From the IMG/VR virus record IMGVR_UViG_3300019757_000003, positions 1 through 64,000 of that record: a stretch of 64,000 nt of DNA. One strand, written 5' to 3'. The notes under the pieces were generated by a model, which worked only from the letters and a program-made list of their open reading frames with translations, made no database searches and was not told the DNA's origin. Origin of the DNA: a virus. Both the position numbers and the translations under genes were made by a program. Positions 21,545 through 29,041 of this stretch are shown in pieces. How positions within the stretch are numbered: the first letter of the stretch is position 1; every line of letters starts with the position of its first letter.

Positions 21545-21973
21545 ATGAATAAAACATCAATGTACAACGATATGAGTAATACAGCTTTAGAGTATTTTCT
21601 ATCTAATATGCTAGGATTTACTATTAAAGTAGACAAAGCTACAGAACTAGGACTACCATCTGAACATATTAAAGATGATTCTATAGTATTAAATATATTC
21701 AATTGGTCTTTAGAACAGACCACATTATCAGATACTAAACTACATACCGTAGTAGTATTTAATGATGAAGAGTACTGGATAGATATTAACTTAATAAATA
21801 TTCTATTTATTGCCACTAAAGATGAACTGATACTAGCTAGGAGTTATGAGTTAGAGCAAGAACCATTAACAGTAAAAGAGTTATTGTTAAATGACAAAGC
21901 TTTAAAACATGAACAAGACAATGCTGATGGTATCAAATACTCACTGAGTAAACTGATGAGGAATAAGAAGTGA
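21545..21973 (+). CDS. Hypothetical protein (142 aa)
   Basis: 142 residues, acidic, mixed alpha/beta, with a conserved-looking core LHTVVVFNDEEYWIDI. AAAAGGAAGAAG precedes the start; it overlaps the next gene by four bases (GTGA). No family recognised. Confidence 0.55.
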   Translation: MNKTSMYNDMSNTALEYFLSNMLGFTIKVDKATELGLPSEHIKDDSIVLNIFNWSLEQTTLSDTKLHTVVVFNDEEYWIDINLINILFIATKDELILARSYELEQEPLTVKELLLNDKALKHEQDNADGIKYSLSKLMRNKK

Positions 21974-22227
21974 AACTACTAGAACTAGCTAACAATAGGT
22001 ATGTAATAGTACAAGATGACTATTTGAGAGCTGTAGAGCTGTTTACTGATGAAGTATTCACTGAAGGGACTTCAGAGCAAATACTAGAAGGTAAGTGGTA
22101 TGGTTGGTATGTACCAACAACAGACAAAGTAAAAGAGTACCAAGATGCAAAAGTATTAAGACAAGCAACAAAAATTAAAGCTATAGATAAGTATATAAAA
22201 AATCATAAATTAAAGGAAAGAAAATGA
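21970..22227 (+). CDS. Hypothetical protein with GTG start (85 aa)
   Basis: 85 residues starting at GTG 21970, overlapping the stop of the upstream gene. It has a beta-rich first half (NNRYVIVQDDYLRAVEL) and a Lys-rich helical tail. Its tail KLKERK encodes the ribosome binding site of the next gene. Confidence 0.5.
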   Translation: MKLLELANNRYVIVQDDYLRAVELFTDEVFTEGTSEQILEGKWYGWYVPTTDKVKEYQDAKVLRQATKIKAIDKYIKNHKLKERK

Positions 22228-22370
22228 GTCAAATATCAGAAGAAAAGAGAATGTTACTAGAAATGTTGTCTAAAGGTTATCCAAATTATAAACTAGATGA
22301 GTTAGGATTAGATAGGGTAATTAGCATGAGTGTACAAGATTTAGAAGATATACTGTTAGGAGAGATGTAA
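22224..22370 (+). CDS. Small hypothetical protein (48 aa)
   Basis: 48 residues, helical, beginning MSQISEEKRMLLEML. AAAGGAAAGAAA precedes the ATG. Its stop overlaps the start of the next gene (TAATG). Confidence 0.45.
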   Translation: MSQISEEKRMLLEMLSKGYPNYKLDELGLDRVISMSVQDLEDILLGEM

Positions 22371-22636
22371 TGCTTAAAAAAGCTTTAATATTAATACTAG
22401 TGACAACTACAGTAGTAACATTATTATGGTATTCTGCTATGGTATTTGTGAATTGGAGTTTTGATATTGGTCTTATTGGAAGAGTGTTACTAGTACTAGG
22501 AACACTGTTAGCATTAGTACTAATATCCGTATTCTTCTTTAGTTTGGAGGATAAAACCATAAATGAGGCATTTGACACACTGACTTGTGCTAGAGATACT
22601 TTTATGGAACAAGAGTGTACTAAGGAGAATAAATGA
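22370..22636 (+). CDS. Two-span membrane protein (88 aa)
   Basis: 88 residues. Hydrophobic segments at about 4-26 and 34-57 flank a short loop with NWSFD; the C-terminal 30 residues are acidic with two Cys. Its size and topology would suit a holin-like protein, but no endolysin gene is adjacent, so this remains only a possibility. It overlaps both neighbours. Confidence 0.5.
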   Translation: MLKKALILILVTTTVVTLLWYSAMVFVNWSFDIGLIGRVLLVLGTLLALVLISVFFFSLEDKTINEAFDTLTCARDTFMEQECTKENK

Positions 22637-22854
22637 TATTACCAATATTTAGAGGTAGGGAGTTCCATGTTGGGTTTTACATAACAGGTACTCCAGAGAA
22701 GGAAGGAAATGAGTGGTTCATAACAGATAAAGATGGACTTAAAATAAAAGTTAGACCAGAGACTATAGAAATATCATTCGATGGTGGAGACACATATTGG
22801 AATATGGAAAAAGCTGACCATTTGTTAAAGATGGATAATTTGTTAAACAACTAA
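22633..22854 (+). CDS. Small hypothetical protein (73 aa)
   Basis: 73 residues, beta-rich first two thirds (FHVGFYITGTPEKEGNEWF) ending with a helix. Overlaps the membrane protein by four bases (ATGA). No family recognised. Confidence 0.5.
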   Translation: MILPIFRGREFHVGFYITGTPEKEGNEWFITDKDGLKIKVRPETIEISFDGGDTYWNMEKADHLLKMDNLLNN

Positions 22855-22893
22855 AGTAGAAATACTTTAGTAACTTAAATTAAAGGATTGAAG

Positions 22894-23127
22894 ATGACTG
22901 ATGGTAAAAATTACACTGAAGTTAATGAGAGAATAGCAAAAAAAGTAGAACAAGAGTTAGACAATTTTGAAAAAGGTGAAATAGTGATAATGTGGAATAA
23001 AGGAGACCTATATCCAAAAGTTACTAGATATAACAAAAAGTTAGGTGAAAGATACATAGATAACTCAGGACATAGTTACAACTTTGTAGCTAAGTTCACA
23101 GATAATCCTTGTGAGGTTGTACTATGA
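22894..23127 (+). CDS. Small hypothetical protein (77 aa)
   Basis: 77 residues from ATG 22894, preferred over TTG 22888 because AAAGGATTGAAG then has normal spacing. Helical start (NERIAKKVEQELDNFEKG) then beta-rich, possibly a small barrel. Overlaps the next gene by four bases. Confidence 0.5.
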   Translation: MTDGKNYTEVNERIAKKVEQELDNFEKGEIVIMWNKGDLYPKVTRYNKKLGERYIDNSGHSYNFVAKFTDNPCEVVL

Positions 23128-23306
23128 GAAAGTTAATATTACTAGGACTACTTGTGAGTTATTCTAACGCTGTCTCTCTCAAATGTGAGTTAGAACTTAA
23201 TAAAGCTACTAGAATTGCTATGGCTTATGCCATCAGTGGAGTTGGCTTTAAAGCTATGTTCATGGCTGATAGGAGAGCTAAAAAGATATGTGGTAAGGAA
23301 TATTAA
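23124..23306 (+). CDS. Small exported protein (60 aa)
   Basis: 60 residues with a probable signal peptide (MRKLILLGLLVSYSNA, cleavage about residue 16) and two Cys in the short mature part, which could form a disulfide in the periplasm. It overlaps the previous gene by four bases. Function unknown. Confidence 0.5.
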   Translation: MRKLILLGLLVSYSNAVSLKCELELNKATRIAMAYAISGVGFKAMFMADRRAKKICGKEY

Positions 23307-23307
23307 A

Positions 23308-24399
23308 ATGAATATACAAGATTATGTTATAAATATAGAGGATAGTAGTTTACAAGATAGACTAAAGTTAAGACAAGTGTTACTTGATAATGGGCAAGAA
23401 ATATACAATGCTGAGCATTCTACTCTGCTAAAGGTACACTTAAAAAAAAGTACAGAGTATAGGCACTCTTACGACAGTTGGAGGGTAACTGCAACAGTTG
23501 AACCCAACATCTCACTAGAAAACTTTATACAAAAGTTTAAAACTAGTAATAAGCTAAGAAATTTAGCATTCTATAAAGATAGTGGTGAAGAATGGACTGA
23601 TGATGAGTGTACAACTATTAATGAATTCTTAGGAATCACTGATAATTATGTGGGAAATATAGCAAAAGATTTAAAATATTACTTTGATGATGGTGGCTCC
23701 TATACAAACACAGCTTACTCAAATTGGTTTACACAAGAGAAAGAAACTAATTTCTCTAATTGTCTACAGATAAAATATGAGGATTGTTTTATGGAAGAGT
23801 CTAAGAACCATAAAGTAAGAGAAAAAAAAGAGGTGGAACAAGAAATTAAAGTAGGTCAAATCTGGACTTCTAAGAGAACTGGCAAAGTTGTTCGTATCTC
23901 AGAGATTAGGCAAGTAACACCTTCAGGGAACCTTATCTTCGCTAATGGATTTAGTACTTTCATAAAAGAGTGTATATTTAGAGAAAGATTTATACTAAAA
24001 GATGTAGAACCTAACATACCAAATCTATGTTGTGAGACAGCATTACCAACTTGCTCTAATGAGCCAACAATACAAACAAATAAGGAAAATACAATGAATG
24101 CAACAAAAGAACAATTAGACTTAGAGCTAGTAAAGAGACAAATAGCACAACTACCAGCAGTTAAAGATGCTAAAGTTAAAAAAGTTAAAACAGACCTAGA
24201 GTCAAGAAAACCTTTTACTGTTGTAGTTTATGATGAAAATGGTAAGTACCACTCTACAGTATACTACAAAACACTAAAGAAAGCTGAGAGATTTAAAGAT
24301 GACTACTTAGCTACGAAATATGGTTATGGCTGTACAATTACTATCCATAAAGAAGTAAGTGCTTACAGTACTAAAGCTCCTATTGTAAAGGTTAAGTAA
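23308..24399 (+). CDS. Multi-module protein with paralogue of 29042 gene
   Basis: 363 residues from ATG 23308 (AAGGAATATTAAA upstream). A frame extends further 5' but runs through the exported protein gene and has no ribosome binding site. Residues about 85-165 resemble the 95-residue protein at 29042: RNLAFYKDSGEEWTDDE against RNLAIYKLSGEPWTQEE, and a shared NFxNC segment. A KOW-like stretch (IKVGQIWTSKRTGKVV) follows near residue 185, then a linker and a C-terminal domain of about 90 residues with a basic KVKKVKTDLESRKPF core. The mosaic suggests shuffling of small modules. No biochemical function recognised. Confidence 0.5.
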   Translation: MNIQDYVINIEDSSLQDRLKLRQVLLDNGQEIYNAEHSTLLKVHLKKSTEYRHSYDSWRVTATVEPNISLENFIQKFKTSNKLRNLAFYKDSGEEWTDDECTTINEFLGITDNYVGNIAKDLKYYFDDGGSYTNTAYSNWFTQEKETNFSNCLQIKYEDCFMEESKNHKVREKKEVEQEIKVGQIWTSKRTGKVVRISEIRQVTPSGNLIFANGFSTFIKECIFRERFILKDVEPNIPNLCCETALPTCSNEPTIQTNKENTMNATKEQLDLELVKRQIAQLPAVKDAKVKKVKTDLESRKPFTVVVYDENGKYHSTVYYKTLKKAERFKDDYLATKYGYGCTITIHKEVSAYSTKAPIVKVK

Positions 24400-24575
24400 T
24401 GAGCAATACAAGTTTTATAGTAGGACTAATAGTGATTATAGCTTCTATATATGGTTGGGTTATGAACTTACTAGCAGTAATAGCTGTTACAGTATTTACA
24501 GGTAAAGCTCTAGTAGGAGCTATAGGTATCGTAGTATTCCCAGTAGGTGTAATTATGGGATTATTTGTATGGTAA
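24399..24575 (+). CDS. Small membrane protein (58 aa)
   Basis: 58 residues, hydrophobic almost throughout, with two probable transmembrane helices separated by a short GKA turn. The ATG overlaps the previous stop (TAATG). Function unknown. Confidence 0.5.
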   Translation: MSNTSFIVGLIVIIASIYGWVMNLLAVIAVTVFTGKALVGAIGIVVFPVGVIMGLFVW

Positions 24576-24642
24576 ACTATCTGTAAAAGAGTTAATAAGT
24601 GGTTACTGAAAAGTAGCCTTACAGTAAATTTAAAGGAATAGA

Positions 24643-25116
24643 ATGAAAAAGATAGTAATAGCAGCGTTAATGAGTTTGATAATTGTTGGTTGTAGTGGTG
24701 AAAGCAGTAGTTCACCTCAGGTAGATAATTCAACACTTACAAACTTAGAAAATGACTATGGGTATTTTGGTAAAGACGTTGTTTTTGGGTCAACAAAAAT
24801 AGTTGGATATTGGACTTTAACTCAGGAATCTTCTGGTCACAGAGAGACCATAAACTTTTACGAAGATGGGGAATTACGTGTACAATCAAATAATAAAGTC
24901 TACTATGGGGATTACGGTCTATCTAAGGATGGTAAAGAGATTAATTACATAACAAACAAATCTATATTATCACATACTACTCTTCAAATACTAGCAGTAA
25001 TACCCTCTACAATGAGATACTCAGATGGTAGACCAGATGAGAATATTAACTGTTATACTGTTCAGTACAAGGATATTAGTATAGTAGCTAATGATTTGAC
25101 AATGTGTCCATTTTAA
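24643..25116 (+). CDS. Lipoprotein (157 aa)
   Basis: 157 residues. A lipoprotein signal ends in the lipobox IIVGC with the modified Cys at 17. The mature protein opens with a Ser-rich linker and continues as a beta-rich domain (VGYWTLTQESSGH, INFYEDGELRV), resembling small lipocalin-like or lysozyme-inhibitor-like barrels in general form only. Two late Cys may pair. AAAGGAATAGA precedes the start. Probably surface-exposed and possibly involved in exclusion. Confidence 0.6.
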   Translation: MKKIVIAALMSLIIVGCSGESSSSPQVDNSTLTNLENDYGYFGKDVVFGSTKIVGYWTLTQESSGHRETINFYEDGELRVQSNNKVYYGDYGLSKDGKEINYITNKSILSHTTLQILAVIPSTMRYSDGRPDENINCYTVQYKDISIVANDLTMCPF

Positions 25117-25170
25117 TGAATAAAGATGTAGTAAAGAAAGTAATTATTACACGCTACTAAATAACTAATA

Positions 25171-25194
25171 GACTCTAAACATAAAGAGTCTTTT
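25171..25194 (+). terminator. Rho-independent terminator
   Basis: GACTCT-AAACATAA-AGAGTC followed by TTTT: a 6-bp stem about 55 bases after the lipoprotein stop. Confidence 0.65.
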
Positions 25195-25231
25195 AGTACA
25201 GTTAATAAAGAAGTAAAAATAAAGGAAAGAA

Positions 25232-25588
25232 CTGGGTATTATATTATGGTCTTATGTGGCAGAGGGTGTTATTAAAGAGTTAGCTCCAAAAGAGCTTAGT
25301 GAACTAAATGAGTATATCTCTACAAATGAACTAAATAAGAAGGATTGTTTAAGTTGGTGTGGTGATAGAGACTTTGATTTAGCATTTAATTGGGATAGTG
25401 AACTAGACATAGCAGTAGCTAAACCTAGGTTAGAGAAGCTTTATAAAAAATTGAAAAAAGCTATAAAAAAGAGAGGTTACCTATTAGAGATAGACTTTGG
25501 AAGTTGGAATGATGAACAACTAGAGTTTTATGGTAACTTTATGTATATATTAAAAGAGAAGCAAACATCAAATAAAGGAAAGAGATGA
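25232..25588 (+). CDS. Hypothetical protein, probable non-ATG start
   Basis: About 118 residues if started at CTG 25232, which lies five bases after AAAGGA; 110 residues if GTG 25256 is used, which is 29 bases from any good ribosome binding site. No in-frame ATG exists in this region. The protein is acidic in its middle (SWCGDRDFDLAFNWDSELD) and Lys-rich later. It overlaps the next gene by four bases. No family recognised. Confidence 0.45.
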   Translation: MGIILWSYVAEGVIKELAPKELSELNEYISTNELNKKDCLSWCGDRDFDLAFNWDSELDIAVAKPRLEKLYKKLKKAIKKRGYLLEIDFGSWNDEQLEFYGNFMYILKEKQTSNKGKR

Positions 25589-25998
25589 CAAGTAAACTAG
25601 AGTTTAAAAAACTAGAGAAAATAATGTCTTGGAAAGAAGTACAAGACTATCTTAAACGGAATAAAGGTTATAGACTCCCTTTAATTGATGAAATAGAGTC
25701 TATTAAGAATACAAATAACTATTGGTTAAATAGTGAAGTGATAGAGGTAGAGAATGGTATAGTACCTGCTAAAGTAGTACATACTAGCTTAGGTATGACT
25801 AATGTAAATACTCTATTAACAGTTATACTAATTAGAGCATTAGAGAGTGTACTATGGACTTCTAAAGTATATTACTTAGCTAAGATACCTCATTATGATG
25901 TTGACAAACCTTATAGTAAATCAGCTTTGTATGGATTAGACCATATTACACAATCTATGAATGCACACGATTTAGTTGTGTTTAAGGAGACTGAATGA
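25585..25998 (+). CDS. Hypothetical protein (137 aa), DUF1566-like fragment
   Basis: 137 residues. The segment SWKEVQDYLKRN followed by YRLPLIDEIESI and NNYWLNSE resembles the start of DUF1566-type domains, and the gene at 13170 has a related segment. The rest is unremarkable. Overlaps both neighbours by four bases. The family call is weak. Confidence 0.5.
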   Translation: MTSKLEFKKLEKIMSWKEVQDYLKRNKGYRLPLIDEIESIKNTNNYWLNSEVIEVENGIVPAKVVHTSLGMTNVNTLLTVILIRALESVLWTSKVYYLAKIPHYDVDKPYSKSALYGLDHITQSMNAHDLVVFKETE

Positions 25999-26189
25999 CA
26001 TTTGAAATTAAACTATTTAGTAAGAAATTTGGATACTACATAGAGTTGGACTACCATCAATATCTACATAAGAATGGTAAACTTAGAGATGACACACTAT
26101 ACAAAGGGAAACCTACTGGTTTGTTCAAGAGTAAGAAGAAAGCTTTAAAAGCTATAAAAGGATATTATAAAAGGAATAATATATGTTAG
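25995..26189 (+). CDS. Small basic protein (64 aa)
   Basis: 64 residues, strongly basic, aromatic start (MTFEIKLFSKKFGYYIEL) and Lys-rich helix at the end (FKSKKKALKAIKGYYKR). It could bind nucleic acid. Overlaps both neighbours. No family recognised. Confidence 0.5.
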   Translation: MTFEIKLFSKKFGYYIELDYHQYLHKNGKLRDDTLYKGKPTGLFKSKKKALKAIKGYYKRNNIC

Positions 26190-26377
26190 AGATATATAGA
26201 ATTTGGTTCAAAAGTCACATAATGGACATTATGATAGGTATGGGAGTATTTACTGCGATAGCTTCTGCTTTTCAAGAAGATGCCTTACAAGCAGGTGTAT
26301 TCCTAATAATAGGAACTATATGGTTTGTAGGTTCACTAATAATGAGTACACTACAAGAAATTCAAGACACTCAGTAA
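26183..26377 (+). CDS. Small membrane protein (64 aa)
   Basis: 64 residues with hydrophobic segments at about 13-29 and 37-55, and an acidic linker (FQEDALQ). AAAAGGAATAATAT, inside the upstream gene, is the ribosome binding site. Function unknown. Confidence 0.5.
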   Translation: MLEIYRIWFKSHIMDIMIGMGVFTAIASAFQEDALQAGVFLIIGTIWFVGSLIMSTLQEIQDTQ

Positions 26378-26499
26378 AGAGTCTAAAAAATCGCTACTAA
26401 GACCATAACAACACTCTATGGTCTATAAAGATGAACGCTGAAATAAGTGGAGTCCGAGAAGCACCTGAACTAGGTCAGTGATAACAACAAGTATAGTTT

Positions 26500-26533
26500 A
26501 CTAGGCATCGGCTAGTGTAGGTTAAAACCCTAC
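26500..26533 (+). ncRNA. Tandem stem-loops with seven-base loops
   Basis: ACTAG-GCATCGG-CTAGT is followed without spacer by GTAGG-TTAAAAC-CCTAC. Each has a 5-bp stem and a 7-base loop, the geometry of tRNA anticodon and T arms, but U33 and the TTC of a T-loop are missing. It may be a degenerate tRNA remnant. Confidence 0.35.
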
Positions 26534-26580
26534 AAATATATAATTTATATCGTTACGAGTTTTACAGTTCCCAGGAGTAA

Positions 26581-26669
26581 TAAGTACACAGAGTACACTG
26601 CAAGTTAGCTGCAAAAGAAAGAAGAGATGGTAACTCTTGTTAAGCTGAGTGTCAACCACTGTGTACTTA
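26581..26669 (+). ncRNA. Cloverleaf-like element with Thr-type anticodon arm
   Basis: TAAGTACACAG (26581-26591) pairs perfectly with CTGTGTACTTA (26659-26669). Inside are TGCA-AGTTAGC-TGCA, the 17-base arm AAGAG-ATGGTAA-CTCTT (26622-26638), whose loop has U33 and would read as anticodon GGU, and AGTG-TCAAC-CACT. The T-loop consensus is absent, so it is not a normal tRNA. Confidence 0.45.
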
Positions 26670-26674
26670 CCTAT

Positions 26675-26744
26675 GAAGTCTTAGCTCAGTAGGCAGAGCG
26701 AATCTACCAAGATTGCGTCACTGGTTCGATTCCAGTAGACTTCC
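26675..26744 (+). tRNA. tRNA-like gene with collapsed anticodon loop
   Basis: GAAGTCT pairs with AGACTTC over all seven acceptor positions. The D-arm GCTC-AGTAGGCA-GAGC has A14 and G18-G19, and the T-arm ACTGG-TTCGATT-CCAGT is canonical. The anticodon arm is AATCT-ACCA-AGATT: a perfect 5-bp stem but a four-base loop instead of seven, so about three bases are missing. An alternative 4-bp stem leaves a six-base loop with ACC after a T. The gene is otherwise complete, so it is a phage tRNA with a defective or unusual decoding site, or a decoy. Confidence 0.7.
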
Positions 26745-26854
26745 CAGAGCACTACCTCAGAAGTGAGTTAAGAGAACTAGTCGTTTAATTGACGCAAGTA
26801 TGCCAACTATACTGACTTAGTTGGGCGTAATTAAAAATTAAAGGAATTAAAAAA

Positions 26855-27184
26855 ATGACTAAACAAGAACTGCTAGAGTATATACAAAAAAGAGACGAAG
26901 AAGAACTGGAAGACATATTCTGTCTCATAGAATATGATGCCTTTCTTAATAAATCAGTTAAATATAGGGAACTTTTTGAAAAGAGTAACAACCCAGATGA
27001 TTTAATTACAGCAGTAGAGAACTATCTATTTGGCAACAAAGACTACTATGTAGATGTTAAGATCACTAATCAATCACCTAACAAAAAAGTAACATGGGTT
27101 TATGCAAAGTTTACTAAATACAGAGGTGGTAACTCTAGGTACTACAGCTTCTATGATTGGTCTGGATTTATCGAAAAATACTAA
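26855..27184 (+). CDS. Hypothetical protein (109 aa)
   Basis: 109 residues. Helical acidic first half (KQELLEYIQKRDEEELED), beta-rich Tyr-rich second half (YYVDVKITNQSPNKKVTW). AAAGGAATTAAAAAA precedes the ATG. First gene after the tRNA-like cluster. No family recognised. Confidence 0.55.
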   Translation: MTKQELLEYIQKRDEEELEDIFCLIEYDAFLNKSVKYRELFEKSNNPDDLITAVENYLFGNKDYYVDVKITNQSPNKKVTWVYAKFTKYRGGNSRYYSFYDWSGFIEKY

Positions 27185-27212
27185 AAACAAAAACAAAATT
27201 AAAGGAATTAAA

Positions 27213-27617
27213 ATGGAAATAGATAAAGAGATAGTGCAAAAAGTACATAGAAATGGGTTCTACATAACTGAAGAAGTAATAGCTATTAAGTTCTTAAACA
27301 AGATTAAGACTTCTAAACAAAGAGGTATTAACTTTGAATTAACAATCCCTCAGTTTAGAAGATTGATGTTATTAAAAACTTGCCATTATAGTGGTATAGA
27401 ATTATACAAAGGTAAACCTAGAGATGAAGAAAATCCTAGTTTTAATTCTATGACAATTGATAGAATTGATAATACAATTGGTTACACTAAAGACAACAGC
27501 GTTGTAGCAGCCTATGGAGTGAACCAACTTAAAGGAGAGCTAGAGAGAAACAATAATGGTGTCTCTCTAAAACATCTGATTAAGATGGTTAAAGTTTTAG
27601 CTAAATACATGGATTAA
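27213..27617 (+). CDS. HNH-type endonuclease
   Basis: 134 residues from ATG 27213 (AAAGGAATTAAA upstream). The core has the features of small phage HNH/homing-type nucleases: C57 in TCHYSGIEL, the D-R-x-D motif TIDRIDNTIGY (D83, D86) and N95, then N104 and K107 in GVNQLKGEL. The usual first His of the ββα-metal motif is replaced by Asp, as in many phage relatives. The enzyme would nick or cleave DNA and may be selfish. It is not inserted in a recognisable intron; the neighbouring genes are intact. Confidence 0.7.
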   Translation: MEIDKEIVQKVHRNGFYITEEVIAIKFLNKIKTSKQRGINFELTIPQFRRLMLLKTCHYSGIELYKGKPRDEENPSFNSMTIDRIDNTIGYTKDNSVVAAYGVNQLKGELERNNNGVSLKHLIKMVKVLAKYMD

Positions 27618-27626
27618 GGGTAATAA

Positions 27627-28040
27627 ATGAAACAAAAGAGCATTAATGAGTTTGCTAAATTAGCAGTTAGAGACTACAAAGAGCTAGAGATTGGTAAAAT
27701 ATTTTATGAAGGTACTAAAGAAGTAGAGATACTATCAGACGTGTACCTAAGTGATAGTGGTAGTATATTTGTAGATGTAAAAGAAACCTTTGCAGATGGA
27801 TTTACCTACGAAACACCACTAAGCCTACGAGATCGAGGGATTATAAATGGGGGTTACAACCCTTGGCTGTTGTTTAGTAATAAGGAAATAGCTTTAGAAC
27901 ATAACTCAATTAATTGGCAAACTGGAACTAGATACTGTGAGGTACTGCGAGAACAAGTTCCTATATGGGTTCATAAACCTATGGGACAAAAGATGAGTAC
28001 TAATGAAGTACAAACTTTATTCAAACCTAAAGGGAATTAG
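27627..28040 (+). CDS. Hypothetical protein (137 aa)
   Basis: 137 residues, alpha/beta, beginning MKQKSINEFAKLAVRDYKEL. The middle (DVYLSDSGSIFVDVKE) looks like a small beta domain. TAAGGGTAATAA precedes the start. It ends one base before the next gene. No family recognised. Confidence 0.5.
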   Translation: MKQKSINEFAKLAVRDYKELEIGKIFYEGTKEVEILSDVYLSDSGSIFVDVKETFADGFTYETPLSLRDRGIINGGYNPWLLFSNKEIALEHNSINWQTGTRYCEVLREQVPIWVHKPMGQKMSTNEVQTLFKPKGN

Positions 28041-28259
28041 ATGAAACAAATAATAACAAATGGTGAATTGGAAATTGGCAAAAACTATTGGTGCAAACCT
28101 AAAATAAATACATACAGCAAAGCTATCATATTAACTGTAGGGGAACATATGAACAATAAATTCATTGGAAGCCATATATGGTGTACAGAAGACAATAATC
28201 AAGGACTAGAGAAATATACTATAATCGGTCCTGTTGAAGAACCAGATTGGGGTAAGTAG
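28041..28259 (+). CDS. Small hypothetical protein (72 aa)
   Basis: 72 residues beginning MKQIITNGELEIGKNYWC, of KOW-like or small barrel appearance, with two Cys. It starts immediately after the preceding stop, which shares its opening Met-Lys-Gln. No family recognised. Confidence 0.5.
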   Translation: MKQIITNGELEIGKNYWCKPKINTYSKAIILTVGEHMNNKFIGSHIWCTEDNNQGLEKYTIIGPVEEPDWGK

Positions 28260-28630
28260 AGGTACTGCAAGTAGGTGTTTTGATGCACCTTTAAGTATTT
28301 TATATAATATTTAGAGGTGTGTCAAATTTTTAGACTTGTATGGACACGTTCCCTGTTTACTAATTAATCACTAGTAATCATATAATTAAACACAAATCTC
28401 TAATATCTTCCTCGGTGCTGTAATAGTAATAAAGCTGTCCTCTAGGTACACTATCCTTTGAATAAACAAAATAGTAAGCATACTCGTAAGAATGTAGAAG
28501 CTTTCAAAAATAACATTCCAGAGAGGTCAAGTACTCCATTATAATAGTATGGTGATTCGTATAAAAGTAATGCAACCTTTTAGGCTCACTACCTATTCAA
28601 TCAATTTTAAATAAAAACAAAGGGTCAAAT
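28260..28630 (+). other. Gap without clear gene
   Basis: 371 bases. AGGTG-TTTTGATG-CACCT (about 28273-28290) forms a hairpin just after the preceding gene and may be a weak terminator. A TATAAT at 28540-28545 lacks a TGn extension or -35. No open frame with a ribosome binding site is seen. The function of the remaining sequence is not apparent. Confidence 0.4.
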
Positions 28631-28990
28631 ATGACACAATTAACAATAACAGCAATTCTAGCACTATCTAACAAAAAAATGAATCCATCAATCAAACTCA
28701 AAAATATCAAAACAATCATTAAGAACGCAAAAGAGTCTTATGGTAACACTGGTAAGAAAATCTCACTAGGTAAAATAAATACTTGTAATGGACAACAATC
28801 AATCAAGTATCTAGCTGATGAAGATAAACTAGGTCTAGTAGAGGTTGAAGTGGAGTCTATCAGACTACAAGCTATCAATGTAACAGAGTGTACGCAAGGT
28901 ATAGTATTTGATAAGAAAGTGACAGAACTCATAGCATGCTCTCCAATACTTAGTAATCTAGGTAAAAGTGTGACAAGTACATTCCTCTAG
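28631..28990 (+). CDS. Hypothetical protein (119 aa)
   Basis: 119 residues, Thr/Ile/Lys-rich, beginning MTQLTITAILALSNKK. The middle NTCNGQQSIKYLADE is followed by a beta-rich part. AAAGGGTCAAAT precedes the start. It follows the 371-base gap and heads the KOW-like and MoxR gene set. No family recognised. Confidence 0.55.
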   Translation: MTQLTITAILALSNKKMNPSIKLKNIKTIIKNAKESYGNTGKKISLGKINTCNGQQSIKYLADEDKLGLVEVEVESIRLQAINVTECTQGIVFDKKVTELIACSPILSNLGKSVTSTFL

Positions 28991-29041
28991 GAATTACTAC
29001 AACTACCCTCTTTGGGTAGTATCTTAAATTAAAGGAACAAA

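Larger units (their letters stand above)
26378..26854 (+). ncRNA. Structured gap with tRNA-like genes
   Basis: 477 bases without a protein gene. In order: an 8-bp hairpin AGACCATA/TATGGTCT (26400-26424), CTGA/TCAG near 26465-26478, two adjacent hairpins ACTAG-GCATCGG-CTAGT and GTAGG-TTAAAAC-CCTAC (26500-26533), an element closed by an 11-bp stem (26581-26669) and a tRNA-like gene (26675-26744). The last 110 bases hold no clear structure apart from the ribosome binding site of the next gene. This looks like a small tRNA-type RNA cluster. Confidence 0.55.

Noticed and set aside
23215-23307. 5' extension of the 363-residue gene
   Set aside because: It runs through the exported-protein gene in another frame; the AAGGAATATTAAA site fixes the start at 23308.
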